A stretch of DNA of 64,000 nt from a virus: positions 1 to 64,000 of IMG/VR virus record IMGVR_UViG_3300009163_000025; one strand, given 5' to 3'. Shown one piece after another: positions 25,968-34,047 of the stretch (the first letter of the stretch is position 1; each line of letters opens with the position of its first letter). The notes beneath the pieces were generated by a model that did not search any database, was not told where the DNA came from, and was given only the letters and a program-made list of their open reading frames with translations. Made by a program: the position numbers and the translations under genes.

Positions 25968-26131
25968 ATTGACTCCAGTTTAATAGGTTTTGGTGCAGGT
26001 TGTTCTTGCACCGATTCTTTAATAACGCCTTGAAAATTATTTACCGATTTATCAATCAATTTTGCAATGCCAGTTGTACCAGCAGTTGCAAGAAAGATTC
26101 CAAACGCAATACCAAATGCAAAATTTATCAT
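25964..26131 (-). CDS. Small membrane protein (55 aa)
   Basis: MINFAFGIAFGIFLATAGTTG is a single membrane helix, followed by a charged tail with QEQPAPKP. ATGA overlaps on both sides. Confidence 0.65.
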   Translation of the reverse strand: MINFAFGIAFGIFLATAGTTGIAKLIDKSVNNFQGVIKESVQEQPAPKPIKLESI

Positions 26132-26436
26132 GCTGTGATCCAATCAATATCATCACGAATTTCTACAGATTCAGCACCATCATATTCGTGAATACGAAAA
26201 GCAGTACCGACAGGCAACCATTGAACTTTTAAATCACCTGCACCACCACAGTATGTGTCTGGATATTTGGCTTCGCAATATTGTGTAATTGTTTCAGAAT
26301 TTGTTCCGTCTTCAATCATCTCTACAATAGTTGGATCAAACAACAATTCTGAATTAGAATTCCATGTTGACCAACCAGCACCAAATCCTGGAGATACAAG
26401 TACTGCAACTTTTCCATCACGAATAACTTTGTTCAT
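26128..26436 (-). CDS. Conserved phage hypothetical (102 aa)
   Basis: MNKVIRDGKVAVLVSPGFGAGWSTWN, a middle helix and LPVGTAFRIHEYDGAESVE. The GFGAGWSTWN motif recurs in phage and prophage proteins of unknown role. Overlaps neighbours by 4 nt. Confidence 0.75.
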   Translation of the reverse strand: MNKVIRDGKVAVLVSPGFGAGWSTWNSNSELLFDPTIVEMIEDGTNSETITQYCEAKYPDTYCGGAGDLKVQWLPVGTAFRIHEYDGAESVEIRDDIDWITA

Positions 26437-26657
26437 AACATAAATTTCCTAAGAACTTTTTTTGCATCCGAAAACTCACTAATCATTGATTCATCAATCA
26501 ATTCATGTAAGATCAATTTCATTAGCACATCACTCATTCTTTTATCACCATCAGTTAAAGATTCATACCACTCAAGATATTCATCTTCTTTATCGATTGA
26601 CCACATAGCATCTAGCAATTCAACTTGATGTTCTGTCAAATTTTCGATTTTAATCAT
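26433..26657 (-). CDS. Hypothetical protein (74 aa)
   Basis: MIKIENLTEHQVELLDAMWSI: the LT.HQ..LLD.MW..D pattern recurs in T4-like phages. Helical and acidic. Function unknown; ATGA linked to the phosphoesterase gene. Confidence 0.7.
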   Translation of the reverse strand: MIKIENLTEHQVELLDAMWSIDKEDEYLEWYESLTDGDKRMSDVLMKLILHELIDESMISEFSDAKKVLRKFML

Positions 26658-27493
26658 ACTTCAATCACCTTTGCAAAATATGGTTCTTTATCATTGCTTT
26701 CACGTTCGTAGTTAACGTAGCCTCTTGGATTGCAAACAACTCTAGTACTACCAATCATGTAATCAAACACTTCATGCGTATGCCCATGCGTCCACAGTTT
26801 AATTTCAGGATGATCTAAAATAAAATCATTTAAATCGCTAGAGTATGCACCATTCATCATAGTCTCATGTTTATAACGTGGATGAGTAGATTGTTTGCTA
26901 GGTGCATGATGCCCAACAACAACATACTTGTTAGATTTACCCATCAAAGAAATCATCAATCGAATGTACTCAAGCATTTTTCTATGATCTTCAACTGAAT
27001 CTTCTGGTGTAAAACGTGGCGGTCTTGTTTTTGTATGAATACGATTGCTGTTTGTAACACAACGGAAGTCATTCATAATACCTTTGATATTATACAGAGT
27101 AAGTCCATCTTCTTTGTTCATATCTGTCCAAAGTGTTCCGCCAATGAAAGTAACGTCATCAATAGTCACATGTGATTTGTCAAGAAACTTTACACCAATA
27201 TCGTGACATGCACTACCTAGGATAGTTGCAGTTGTTGCAAAGTCTCCATTATAGTGTTCGTGATTACCCATAATATAAAGAACATGTTTATATTCTTTAA
27301 CACAATTTTTCAAGAATTCAATGAACCTATGTCCTTTGTATTCTATGGTTTGATTGGGATCACCAACTGCGTTTTCAACTTCATTGGCAGTCATAATATC
27401 ACCACTTAGAATGAGAACGTCAGCATTCTCAGGATTGACTGGATACCAGTCTCCAAATTCCAAGTGTATATCTGATGTAATTGCAACTTTCAT
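26654..27493 (-). CDS. Calcineurin-like metallophosphoesterase
   Basis: 279 aa. Metal-binding motifs in order: SDIHLEFG (7-14), LSGDIM, MGNHEHY, VVGHHAPS and THGHTHEVFD. These match the GDxxD/GNHE/GHxH signature. Substrate unknown (nucleotides, cyclic nucleotides or phosphoprotein). One of three phosphoesterases in the window. Confidence 0.88.
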   Translation of the reverse strand: MKVAITSDIHLEFGDWYPVNPENADVLILSGDIMTANEVENAVGDPNQTIEYKGHRFIEFLKNCVKEYKHVLYIMGNHEHYNGDFATTATILGSACHDIGVKFLDKSHVTIDDVTFIGGTLWTDMNKEDGLTLYNIKGIMNDFRCVTNSNRIHTKTRPPRFTPEDSVEDHRKMLEYIRLMISLMGKSNKYVVVGHHAPSKQSTHPRYKHETMMNGAYSSDLNDFILDHPEIKLWTHGHTHEVFDYMIGSTRVVCNPRGYVNYERESNDKEPYFAKVIEV

Positions 27494-28104
27494 TAGTCTA
27501 CCTTCATTGCATTTAATTCGCTAATCTTTTGTGTTTCAATCTTATCTGTTTGTTTATCTAACTCACGAAAAGATTTAGATGCACGTAACTGAGCATAGAG
27601 TGCGGCGTTACGTTGTACTTCAGCAAGCATGATCTTGTTTGATTCGTCAGCAGAGAAACGCAGTCTAACGAATGTACGAAAGCCACTACCTTCTTTTACT
27701 GTCATAAAGTTAACACGTTGTACACCAACTAAATTTACTTTAGAAACAATCAATCGTGTAGTACGTTCAATGTCAGCATTAGCAACACCTTTACCTAACA
27801 CACCAGATTCAACTGCAAAGTCTTTCATCATAGCACTAGTGTATGAAGAATAGTTAGATGCAAGTTCACGTTTAGCAGACAACATTGCTTTGTCTACAGA
27901 GAACTGAAAATCGTTTGAGTATTCAGTACCAACACCATAGATAGCAGAATCATCTTTCTTTGGTGCATCAGCATACCACTTAGGATAGTCAACTTCATTA
28001 CTAAACATTTTTGTTTCACTCACACTCGGACCATCTTTGATAGTACTACATGCGCTTAATGAAATTACAAACGGCACCACAATATAACAGAGTAATTTTT
28101 CCAT
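27493..28104 (-). CDS. LPP20-family outer-membrane lipoprotein
   Basis: 203 aa. Lipoprotein signal with lipobox LSAC (Cys19). PKWYADAPKKDDSAIYGVGTEYSNDFQFSVDKAML and an AKRELA helix match the LPP20/FlgP family. It would be exported and lipidated by the host. Last of a three-gene exported-protein group. Role in infection unknown; possibly surface exclusion or envelope remodelling. Confidence 0.8.
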   Translation of the reverse strand: MEKLLCYIVVPFVISLSACSTIKDGPSVSETKMFSNEVDYPKWYADAPKKDDSAIYGVGTEYSNDFQFSVDKAMLSAKRELASNYSSYTSAMMKDFAVESGVLGKGVANADIERTTRLIVSKVNLVGVQRVNFMTVKEGSGFRTFVRLRFSADESNKIMLAEVQRNAALYAQLRASKSFRELDKQTDKIETQKISELNAMKVD

Positions 28105-28107
28105 GAT

Positions 28108-28236
28108 TTATTTTCCCACATTCTTAATGTATTGACCTGCTTGATTCAAGTCTTGTCCAGCACCTTGCAAAGTGCCACCCACAGTACCACAGCCAGTTAA
28201 GACTATCAGTACACCCATAATAAAAAGAGACTTCAT
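28108..28236 (-). CDS. Entericidin-like small lipoprotein (42 aa)
   Basis: MKSLFIMGVLIVLTGCGTVG: lipobox LTGC at 13-16, then LQGAGQDLNQAGQYI, the pattern of EcnA/B entericidins. Entericidins are small membrane lipoproteins linked to toxicity/antidote pairs in bacteria. Sits between two exported-protein genes. Confidence 0.7.
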   Translation of the reverse strand: MKSLFIMGVLIVLTGCGTVGGTLQGAGQDLNQAGQYIKNVGK

Positions 28237-28238
28237 AC

Positions 28239-28967
28239 TTACCTCATAATGTTAATTTGATGATTTACAAGTTTCCTTCCTAAGAAAGGAAGACTCATTA
28301 CCAACTGATCAAACTCAAGTGTACTATACTTCGGTTGAAATGTCAAGTTATCTTCGGTAAACAAAAACACTAGAACTTCTTTTGATTGTTGTTTTGTTAT
28401 TGGCAATAATGCTTCGAACTTTTGATTTGCCGTTGGCAAAGTAAATTCTTTGTTTGGCAATTTAACAGAGTACTGGTGTATTAGTCGGTATTCATTGCCT
28501 GTCATGTTGAATACCGCAAGTTTACCAGCACGATTGATAACAGCATTGAATGCAAATCTATCACCATGTTTGTACTCTGTTTTGCCGTCTACTTTGAATT
28601 GAATTTGATTTGTGACCTTTTCTACATCTGCAACAATGTCAACAAAACAAATTGTTTGCTTATGTTGTGGTGCTGTGTAACGATTCTTGCTAATGACGTT
28701 TTTGACTTCGCCGCTTGTCTCCGAAAAGTATTTTCGATACGATGTACAATACTCATCCTTACAAATTTCGTTTGTTGAATGTTCAATTAGTTCACCAACA
28801 AATTTCTCAATAGCATCTTTCTTAGCACGTTCTTCTGCTAGACTACATGCAATGTTTTCTGCTGTTTCTGGACCGAAACGATACTCACCATTTCCTACGA
28901 CTGTCGCATTTGCCGAGAGTCCTCCGAGTATTGCAAGTATTGCGAGGGAAAGTTTTGCCTTAACCAT
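28239..28967 (-). CDS. Secreted protein, DUF4384/FlgT-like
   Basis: 242 aa. Signal peptide with ANA cleavage near residue 21. The first mature part has IACSLAEERAKKDAIEKFVG, like FlgT N-domains. The C-terminal half, with GDRFAFNAVINRAGKLAVFNM, KFEALLPITKQQSKEVLVFLFT, resembles DUF4384. Followed by entericidin-like and LPP20 lipoproteins. Function unknown. Confidence 0.6.
   Translation of the reverse strand: MVKAKLSLAILAILGGLSANATVVGNGEYRFGPETAENIACSLAEERAKKDAIEKFVGELIEHSTNEICKDEYCTSYRKYFSETSGEVKNVISKNRYTAPQHKQTICFVDIVADVEKVTNQIQFKVDGKTEYKHGDRFAFNAVINRAGKLAVFNMTGNEYRLIHQYSVKLPNKEFTLPTANQKFEALLPITKQQSKEVLVFLFTEDNLTFQPKYSTLEFDQLVMSLPFLGRKLVNHQINIMR
28318..28346 (-). promoter_or_regulatory. Candidate promoter for the lipoprotein genes
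   Basis: TTGACA (28346-28341), 17-nt spacer, TACACT (28323-28318), inside the 3' end of the secreted-protein gene; start of the entericidin-like gene is 82 nt downstream. Confidence 0.45.
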
Positions 28968-29047
28968 GATATAGCATCCTGTTCATTATCAAAATATGGA
29001 CCAATAATTCGAGTGTTTTGCATCCAAAAATAAGTATAGGTTGCCAT
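28895..29047 (-). CDS. Small hypothetical protein overlapping the secreted-protein gene
   Basis: 50 aa from the ATG at 29047 (AGGGATG upstream): MATYTYFWMQNTRIIGPYFD, then EQDAISWLRQNFP. Composition looks protein-like, but it overlaps the next gene by 73 nt, unusual here. Confidence 0.5.
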   Translation of the reverse strand: MATYTYFWMQNTRIIGPYFDNEQDAISWLRQNFPSQYLQYSEDSRQMRQS

Positions 29048-29072
29048 TTGTGCATCCCTATACTTTATCAAT

Positions 29073-29543
29073 TCAAGCAATTTTCAATCCTTTAAGTCTA
29101 TCTGCGGCATATGATGCGGCAAACGCTTTTGGTTTCACCATAGGAATTACATTACATGTTCCACGAATGTAACCAATTGCTTCTTGAAGAACACATGAAG
29201 AACCAAACATTTCATTCGGATTAATATCCAAATGAACTTCAACTTCTCTATCTTCTAATACGTCAAAAAGTTTCAAGTATAACTCCGAAAGTTTATATGC
29301 TTCGTTCATTAAACGATAGCGTGGTTTACTAACTTTTTTATCAAAATCTTTTTCACGTATCACTTCACCAAAAAGTTTACATCCATGTTTACCATCGATA
29401 TGAACAACGATTGCAAGTATGTAGTCTGCGTACCAAACACCATCAACACGCAATCTTTCAGAATCGCACCCCAAATAGATTTTAGTCTCAGGCGTCTGTT
29501 TTTCAATGAACTCTTTTACTTCTTCTAAATTTAATTTTGCCAC
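29073..29543 (-). CDS. RNase H-like protein, YkuK family
   Basis: 156 aa. IYLGCDSERL, VVHIDGKHGCKLF, RLMNEAYKLSELY, VHLDINPNEMFGS and EAIGYIRGTCNVIPMVKPKAFAAS follow the RNase H-like (YkuK, DUF458) family. Acidic residues in CDS and LDINP are the likely metal ligands. Probably a nuclease or nucleic-acid binding protein. Driven by the promoter at 29567. Confidence 0.8.
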   Translation of the reverse strand: MAKLNLEEVKEFIEKQTPETKIYLGCDSERLRVDGVWYADYILAIVVHIDGKHGCKLFGEVIREKDFDKKVSKPRYRLMNEAYKLSELYLKLFDVLEDREVEVHLDINPNEMFGSSCVLQEAIGYIRGTCNVIPMVKPKAFAASYAADRLKGLKIA

Positions 29544-29566
29544 AATATTTCCTAAGTCATGACTAC

Positions 29567-29595
29567 ATTATTGCACAATAACAATTGCCTGTCAA
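29567..29595 (-). promoter_or_regulatory. Sigma70-type promoter after tRNA-Trp
   Basis: TTGACA (29595-29590), 17-nt spacer, AATAAT (29572-29567). A CATAAATA box, one base from the late consensus, lies at 29596-29603. Confidence 0.55.
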
Positions 29596-29603
29596 GTTAT
29601 TTA

Positions 29604-29677
29604 TGGCATCCCGCCAGGGATTCGAACCCCGATCAACGGTTTTGGAGACCGCTATGTTGCCTTTACACTAGCGAGAT
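29604..29677 (-). tRNA. tRNA-Trp (CCA)
   Basis: Acceptor ATCTCGC/GCGGGAT, discriminator G, encoded CCA; anticodon loop CTCCAAA on a 5-bp stem; T-loop TTCGAAT. Like all tRNAs here, the 3' CCA is encoded. Confidence 0.95.
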
Positions 29678-29679
29678 AT

Positions 29680-29754
29680 TGGTGGGCTTAAGTGGATTCG
29701 AACCACTACCTTATCAATTATGAGTTGACGGCACTACCTTTATGCTATAAGCCC
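29680..29754 (-). tRNA. tRNA with CAT anticodon (Met, or Ile if lysidine-modified)
   Basis: Acceptor GGGCTTA/TAAGCCC, discriminator A, encoded CCA; anticodon loop CTCATAA; T-loop TTCGAAT. The initiator-type GGG/CCC anticodon stem is absent. Met versus tRNA-Ile2 cannot be settled by eye. Confidence 0.9.
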
Positions 29755-29757
29755 AAT

Positions 29758-29842
29758 TGGTATGAGTAGCCGGAATCGAACCGGCATGCCTTGCGGCGAG
29801 AGATTTTAAGTCTCTTGCGTCTACCTATTTCGCCATACTCAC
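29758..29842 (-). tRNA. tRNA-Leu (TAA)
   Basis: Acceptor GTGAGTA/TACTCAT, encoded CCA; anticodon loop CTTAAAA; long variable arm CGCCGCAAGGC as in class II tRNAs. Its 5' end abuts the stop codon of the halogenase-like gene. Confidence 0.95.
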
Positions 29843-31111
29843 TCAACTACCATCATTTGCGATTTGAAGCCTCAACTCTTGCAGTTGGTGTAAGGTAATT
29901 TTATCGAAAAATCCATAGCCGAAGTGTGTATCAGAATCCATGATTTTAAAATTCTTTTCGTTGAAAACAAAACTTAGCGATCTGTAGTAATTTCTTGAGT
30001 CACCAAAACGCATTGCATGAATGAAATCATGAAACGCATCACTTTCTTCTAAGATTTTTTGCGCTGGTTCTTTAATTCCATTCCAGAATGGTGTATCGTG
30101 AATACTGCCATCACGATACATGTATGCGATAACAGTAGCAACATTATTAATTTCAGCAGATATTACCGCATTTGCTCCTTCTTTTGATCCACCATATGCA
30201 ATATACCCAACAATTGCACGATTGATTGTGTCATATAAGTGTAGTGAATTTGCAAATAGCGGTTCGAAAAATACAGCACGATTACCATTCTTAAAAATTC
30301 TTTTACCAATAATTTGTTTAGCACGATATGAATTGAATTTGTATTCAATATTTTGCAACTCTTCTACAGGAACACCAATCTCTTTAGAGAAATTTTGAAG
30401 TGCTTCTTCTTTCGTTGTTATTGTATCATTAAAAAGATATCCATAACTTTTTCTATTGGTTAATGGCACACCAAACATCCATCCATCCGGTGTCGCTCTA
30501 TGTAATGTATATTTCCATCCTTCTTTATCATCCTCTTGAACATTATGAACAAGGCAATGATTGACTGTTTGAACGGGCATCAAACTGTAATCTTCATATG
30601 ATTTTGGAAACCCACGACAATCTACAACAAAATCGTAATTGTGTTCTTCACCATCGATAACCATAGTGACTTTATCATCATGCTCCGTCATTGAATCGAC
30701 TGTACCAACTACTTCTTTAAATTTTTCACGCCAAACTTTTTTGAGTCTAGGTATTGCAAATTCTCTAAGTTTAAATGTATTAAAATGAATCGCCGCACTA
30801 CCATTAATTAATGGATTGTGAAAGTCGTGTTCACGCCAATTTTCAAATTTTGTTGTTAGTTTTAATGTTGCGTCTAATTCTTCTAAATTATCATACAAAT
30901 TAAATCGTGTACCATATTCAAGCGCAGTAATGAATGTTGGATTTGTACTCTCACCAATTCCTACAATAGGAATAGATGGATCATGAATTGACACAACCTC
31001 AAATTCAAGCCCATCAAGCCAAGCAAGAAAAAAAGATAATGACTGAATGCCAGCACTACCAGTTCCAATAACTGCAACTTTTTTCTTTATGATTTCTTTT
31101 ACACTATGCAT
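29843..31111 (-). CDS. FAD-dependent halogenase-like protein (divergent)
   Basis: 422 aa. FAD motif is GTGSAG (16-21) in place of GxGxxGW. GIGESTNP (51-58) matches the flavin loop; TLKLTTKFENW puts Lys84 at the catalytic Lys position; FFEPLFANSL keeps the second catalytic Glu. The WxWxIP motif is GWMFGVPL. It is the first gene downstream of two oxygenase-like genes. It probably acts on an aromatic substrate with a reduced-flavin partner, but halogenation is not certain. Confidence 0.75.
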   Translation of the reverse strand: MHSVKEIIKKKVAVIGTGSAGIQSLSFFLAWLDGLEFEVVSIHDPSIPIVGIGESTNPTFITALEYGTRFNLYDNLEELDATLKLTTKFENWREHDFHNPLINGSAAIHFNTFKLREFAIPRLKKVWREKFKEVVGTVDSMTEHDDKVTMVIDGEEHNYDFVVDCRGFPKSYEDYSLMPVQTVNHCLVHNVQEDDKEGWKYTLHRATPDGWMFGVPLTNRKSYGYLFNDTITTKEEALQNFSKEIGVPVEELQNIEYKFNSYRAKQIIGKRIFKNGNRAVFFEPLFANSLHLYDTINRAIVGYIAYGGSKEGANAVISAEINNVATVIAYMYRDGSIHDTPFWNGIKEPAQKILEESDAFHDFIHAMRFGDSRNYYRSLSFVFNEKNFKIMDSDTHFGYGFFDKITLHQLQELRLQIANDGS

Positions 31112-31136
31112 TATTTCTCCTTAACGAATTTTATAA

Positions 31137-31742
31137 TTATTCAACTTTTTTCATCGTATTAAAACTAATAATCACTCTATTCTTAGTTTGATTTTGTTCA
31201 TAGTTTGACCCATGCTTTAACCAACTAGGAAAGAATAAAATATCTCCCGCACCAACTTTAATAGTCCAAAGATCGACAGTATACATTGTTTTGATTTTAG
31301 TTGGTGTTAAACATTTTATTTGATTCAATGGCGCATCAAATGTTATACCTGTACTATCCTCATCAACATTAATGTATATAGCGGCTGATGCCCAACTATC
31401 TGGATGATAATGTTGTTTTAAAACGCTACCTTCATGCTGTATTGCATACCATGAATTTGTGATAGCCAATCGATACATTCCAAATTTTTCTGCGTATTCA
31501 TTAATGCCATTTTCAAGAAATTCATACAGCCCATGACAACTTGGAATATTTTTTTCTAATTCTTGAATGAATAATGTTTCTTCAAGATAACTTGTCCTAA
31601 CGTTTCCAGTTAAAGTGTCGTGTGAAGTGCCGTGTGGTTTTGCCATTATATATTCAAATATATCTTTTCGGCGCTGTTCTTCAATGACACCTCTGTGCCA
31701 TCTAACCAAAGTTGGGAATATATCAAAGTCTATTGTTTCCAT
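31137..31742 (-). CDS. Putative 2OG-Fe(II) oxygenase (2OG-FeII_Oxy_5 type)
   Basis: 201 aa. SWYAIQHEGSVLKQHYHPDSWASAAIYI holds the His-x-His/Asp iron region; GAGDILFFPSWLKHGSNYEQNQTKNRVIISFN carries the distal His and the Arg that binds 2-oxoglutarate. The plan matches phage 2OG-FeII_Oxy_5 proteins. Two nt before it lies the DUF6445-type gene, 26 nt after it the halogenase. Substrate unknown. Confidence 0.8.
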   Translation of the reverse strand: METIDFDIFPTLVRWHRGVIEEQRRKDIFEYIMAKPHGTSHDTLTGNVRTSYLEETLFIQELEKNIPSCHGLYEFLENGINEYAEKFGMYRLAITNSWYAIQHEGSVLKQHYHPDSWASAAIYINVDEDSTGITFDAPLNQIKCLTPTKIKTMYTVDLWTIKVGAGDILFFPSWLKHGSNYEQNQTKNRVIISFNTMKKVE

Positions 31743-31743
31743 A

Positions 31744-32265
31744 TCAAACGAAAAATGTAAATGTTAATCGGGAATCTTCAATTGTAGTTCCAAAAAATCT
31801 TTGTGGACGATGAAGTATATTCTTATATAGCACAAGTCGGTTAAATTTATTTTCAACTACAATTTCTTTACCATTTGAAACCAAAATCGTTCCACTATTA
31901 GGTTCAGGTGTTTTATTTAGATAGATCACACCAGCACAAGAACATTGATCTGTGTGCCACCAATGCCGAACTGGTATATCATAATTAGCAAATTCTGGAA
32001 TGATTGCAAGATATGCACTTGCCTTTGTGTAATCGAATTTAACTGACTTTGATACTATTTGTTTCAATGTATCAATTTGAGTCTTACTGATATCCGTAGA
32101 ACGATATCCACGCCACATTGCAGGCGGCCGTGAAGGTTCATTGGAGTCAATTTGAACTCCATCAATAATCCTGTCTTCAAATGTATAATAAGTTGCAATC
32201 CTTGAAAGTGCGACTAATTGATCTGGATCAGATAAAATGTTATCAACTACAATATAATCATTCAT
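31744..32265 (-). CDS. DUF6445-type oxygenase-like protein
   Basis: 173 aa. NDYIVVDNILSDPDQLVALS start, RHWWHTDQCSCAGVIYLNKTPEPNSGT (HxD iron pair), FNRLVLYKNILHRPQRFFG and DSRLTFTFF. Paralog of 23497-24144. DUF6445 proteins are neighbours of tryptophan-halogenase-like and 2OG enzymes in bacterial TonB-receptor loci, matching the arrangement here. Confidence 0.72.
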   Translation of the reverse strand: MNDYIVVDNILSDPDQLVALSRIATYYTFEDRIIDGVQIDSNEPSRPPAMWRGYRSTDISKTQIDTLKQIVSKSVKFDYTKASAYLAIIPEFANYDIPVRHWWHTDQCSCAGVIYLNKTPEPNSGTILVSNGKEIVVENKFNRLVLYKNILHRPQRFFGTTIEDSRLTFTFFV

Positions 32266-32270
32266 AATTA

Positions 32271-32345
32271 TGGCCCGACCTGAGGGAATCGAACCCCCAT
32301 AATGACTTTAGAAGAATCATGTCCTATCCGTTGAACGAAGGTCGG
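32271..32345 (-). tRNA. tRNA-Arg (TCT)
   Basis: Acceptor CCGACCT/AGGTCGG, discriminator G, CCA; anticodon loop CTTCTAA; T-loop TTCGATT. Reads AGA/AGG. Confidence 0.94.
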
Positions 32346-32352
32346 AATAAAT

Positions 32353-32426
32353 TGGAGCGGGATATGAGAATCGAACTCATAACTGAAGTTTGGAAGACTG
32401 CCGTTTTACCACTAAACTAATCCCGC
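32353..32426 (-). tRNA. tRNA-Gly (TCC)
   Basis: Acceptor GCGGGAT/ATCCCGC, discriminator T, CCA; anticodon loop CTTCCAA; T-loop TTCGATT. Confidence 0.95.
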
Positions 32427-32429
32427 AAT

Positions 32430-32504
32430 TGGTGGAGATGGAGAGAATCGAACTCTCAATTTCTGGTTGCAAACCAGATGTGTTCCCATTAGCACTACAC
32501 CCCC
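32430..32504 (-). tRNA. tRNA-Ala (TGC)
   Basis: Acceptor GGGGGTG/CATCTCC, discriminator A, CCA; anticodon stem TCTGG/CCAGA with loop TTTGCAA. Begins directly after the oxygenase stop at 32505. Confidence 0.95.
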
Positions 32505-33086
32505 TTAAATATCTTTCTTAACGTAATGACAATTAATTGCAATACTCAATCTATCTTCATCACTACGATTTTCATTTACATAATGCATTAGCCAACTAGG
32601 AAAAATCAAAAGTGTTCCTGCGTTAGGTGCTACAACAAATATACTGCTGTTGAATTCATTATAACTACTAATAATTTCGTCGGAATAAGAATGCAATGCG
32701 GCCGCATTTGGTGTTGTAAATTCTATAGTTCCAAATTCTTTTTTTCCTATTGGATAATAAACCGCACTAAAAAAAGAAGTTGGATGTGTATGAGGTTTGC
32801 TTGTTACATAACAATTATTTATTGTACACCAAGCCTCTCTAATTTTTAAAAAATATTCATCACTAAATCCATATCGTTTGTATACTTCATTAAATTTATT
32901 TTCAACATGATCGAATAAGTCTTTGATAACACCACTAACATTTTCTTGTCTTATCCAAGATTGATGATCCGACATACGATTTTTTTCTGTGATAAGATTT
33001 TTACGACAAAAATTAACAATTGACTCATTGTCCAATGATAATTGATCCACCGCTAAAAATGTTGTAAATATGTTCGTATATTGCAT
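32505..33086 (-). CDS. Putative 2OG-Fe(II) oxygenase (2OG-FeII_Oxy_5 type)
   Basis: 193 aa. INNCYVTSKPHTHPTSFFSAVYYP gives the His-x-His iron region; NAGTLLIFPSWLMHYVNENRSDEDRLSIAINCHYV carries the distal His and cosubstrate Arg. Paralog of 31137-31742 with the same FPSWLxH motif. Lies between tRNA-Pro and tRNA-Ala, so its mRNA is probably cut out by tRNA processing. Substrate unknown. Confidence 0.8.
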   Translation of the reverse strand: MQYTNIFTTFLAVDQLSLDNESIVNFCRKNLITEKNRMSDHQSWIRQENVSGVIKDLFDHVENKFNEVYKRYGFSDEYFLKIREAWCTINNCYVTSKPHTHPTSFFSAVYYPIGKKEFGTIEFTTPNAAALHSYSDEIISSYNEFNSSIFVVAPNAGTLLIFPSWLMHYVNENRSDEDRLSIAINCHYVKKDI

Positions 33087-33106
33087 AAATTCCCCACAAA
33101 ATAAAT

Positions 33107-33180
33107 TGGTCTCGATGGCAAGAATCGAACTTGCGCCTCATGGTCCCAAACCACGAATGATACCATTTCACCACACCGAG
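33107..33180 (-). tRNA. tRNA-Pro (TGG)
   Basis: Acceptor CTCGGTG/CATCGAG, discriminator A, CCA; anticodon loop TTTGGGA. The promoter at 33189 would start transcription at or next to its 5' end. Confidence 0.95.
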
Positions 33181-33188
33181 TTTTCTCT

Positions 33189-33217
33189 ATTATACATCAA
33201 TCTGCTATCAATGTCAA
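33189..33217 (-). promoter_or_regulatory. Promoter of tRNA-Pro and downstream oxygenase operon
   Basis: TTGACA (33217-33212), 17-nt spacer, TATAAT (33194-33189): full consensus. The -35 overlaps the stop of the D-Ala-D-Ala peptidase gene. Confidence 0.8.
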
Positions 33218-33957
33218 AGCAAATTGATTATATTCTTTACCAGACTGTCTACGTCATTTCTTGTTTTGCCGCCAAGAACAACAATTGCAAATCTGTCTTC
33301 TCTTTTATGTACAATCATCACAACGCATTTACCAGCAAGATTTGTTGTTCCGGTCTTGGACATTTCAATCACATCAAATTTAGATAACAAATTTTTATTT
33401 GTGCTATTGATTTCAATCAATCGCTCTCTATTCTTTTTATCATACACATGAAGATCATATTCACGCAATGATGCAATTTCTTTTATCTTCTCAATGTTAT
33501 ACGCATAATTCAGTAGTGTAACTAACTCAACTGCATTACTCACATTCTTTGGACTCAATCCAGATGGGTCATCAAACTTTGTATTAACCATTCCTAACAT
33601 TTCTGCTTTACGATTCATTTGATATACGAACCATGCTTTACCATGATTGCTATCTGCTAATGCATCGGCTGCCTTGTTGTCACTTTTAACTAATAACAAA
33701 TTCAACAATTCTTCTCTAGTAAATTTTTTGCTAGAGAAAAACATTCCCCTATATGTAACTTTCTCATCCAATGGCAGTCCACTCTCCATGATAACAATAG
33801 CAGTCATCAATTTCGTAATACTTGCAATTGGTTTTACATCATAAATTTCAGAGTCAACTATTGGAATATCTTTTGTTATGTTATGTGCGTAAACTGTTAT
33901 TGCATTTGCATTCATACACATAAAAACTGTGAGTATGCAATATAGTATTTTTTTCAT
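33214..33957 (-). CDS. D-alanyl-D-alanine carboxypeptidase/endopeptidase (S11)
   Basis: 247 aa. Signal peptide ending NANA (residue 19). Penicillin-binding motifs in order: SITK (Ser46, Lys49), SDN (92-94) and KTGTT (near 200), plus NLAGKCVVMIVH. Size resembles PBP7/DacA-type catalytic domains without the C-terminal anchor. It would trim or cleave peptidoglycan peptides in the periplasm. Flanked by tRNA-Val and tRNA-Pro. Confidence 0.88.
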   Translation of the reverse strand: MKKILYCILTVFMCMNANAITVYAHNITKDIPIVDSEIYDVKPIASITKLMTAIVIMESGLPLDEKVTYRGMFFSSKKFTREELLNLLLVKSDNKAADALADSNHGKAWFVYQMNRKAEMLGMVNTKFDDPSGLSPKNVSNAVELVTLLNYAYNIEKIKEIASLREYDLHVYDKKNRERLIEINSTNKNLLSKFDVIEMSKTGTTNLAGKCVVMIVHKREDRFAIVVLGGKTRNDVDSLVKNIINLL

Positions 33958-33967
33958 ATTTACTTTC

Positions 33968-34042
33968 TGGTACCTTGTGACAGGATCGAACTGCCGACCT
34001 TCTCCGTGTAAAGGAGTTACTCTACCGCTGAGTTAACAAGGC
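33968..34042 (-). tRNA. tRNA-Val (TAC)
   Basis: Acceptor GCCTTGT/ACAAGGT, discriminator A, CCA; anticodon loop TTTACAC; T-loop TTCGATC. Confidence 0.93.
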
Positions 34043-34047
34043 GTTAT

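Noticed and set aside
28239-28967. True flagellar FlgT/FlgP ring proteins
   Set aside because: Only the general layout and LPP20 family are shared; no proof of a flagellar role.
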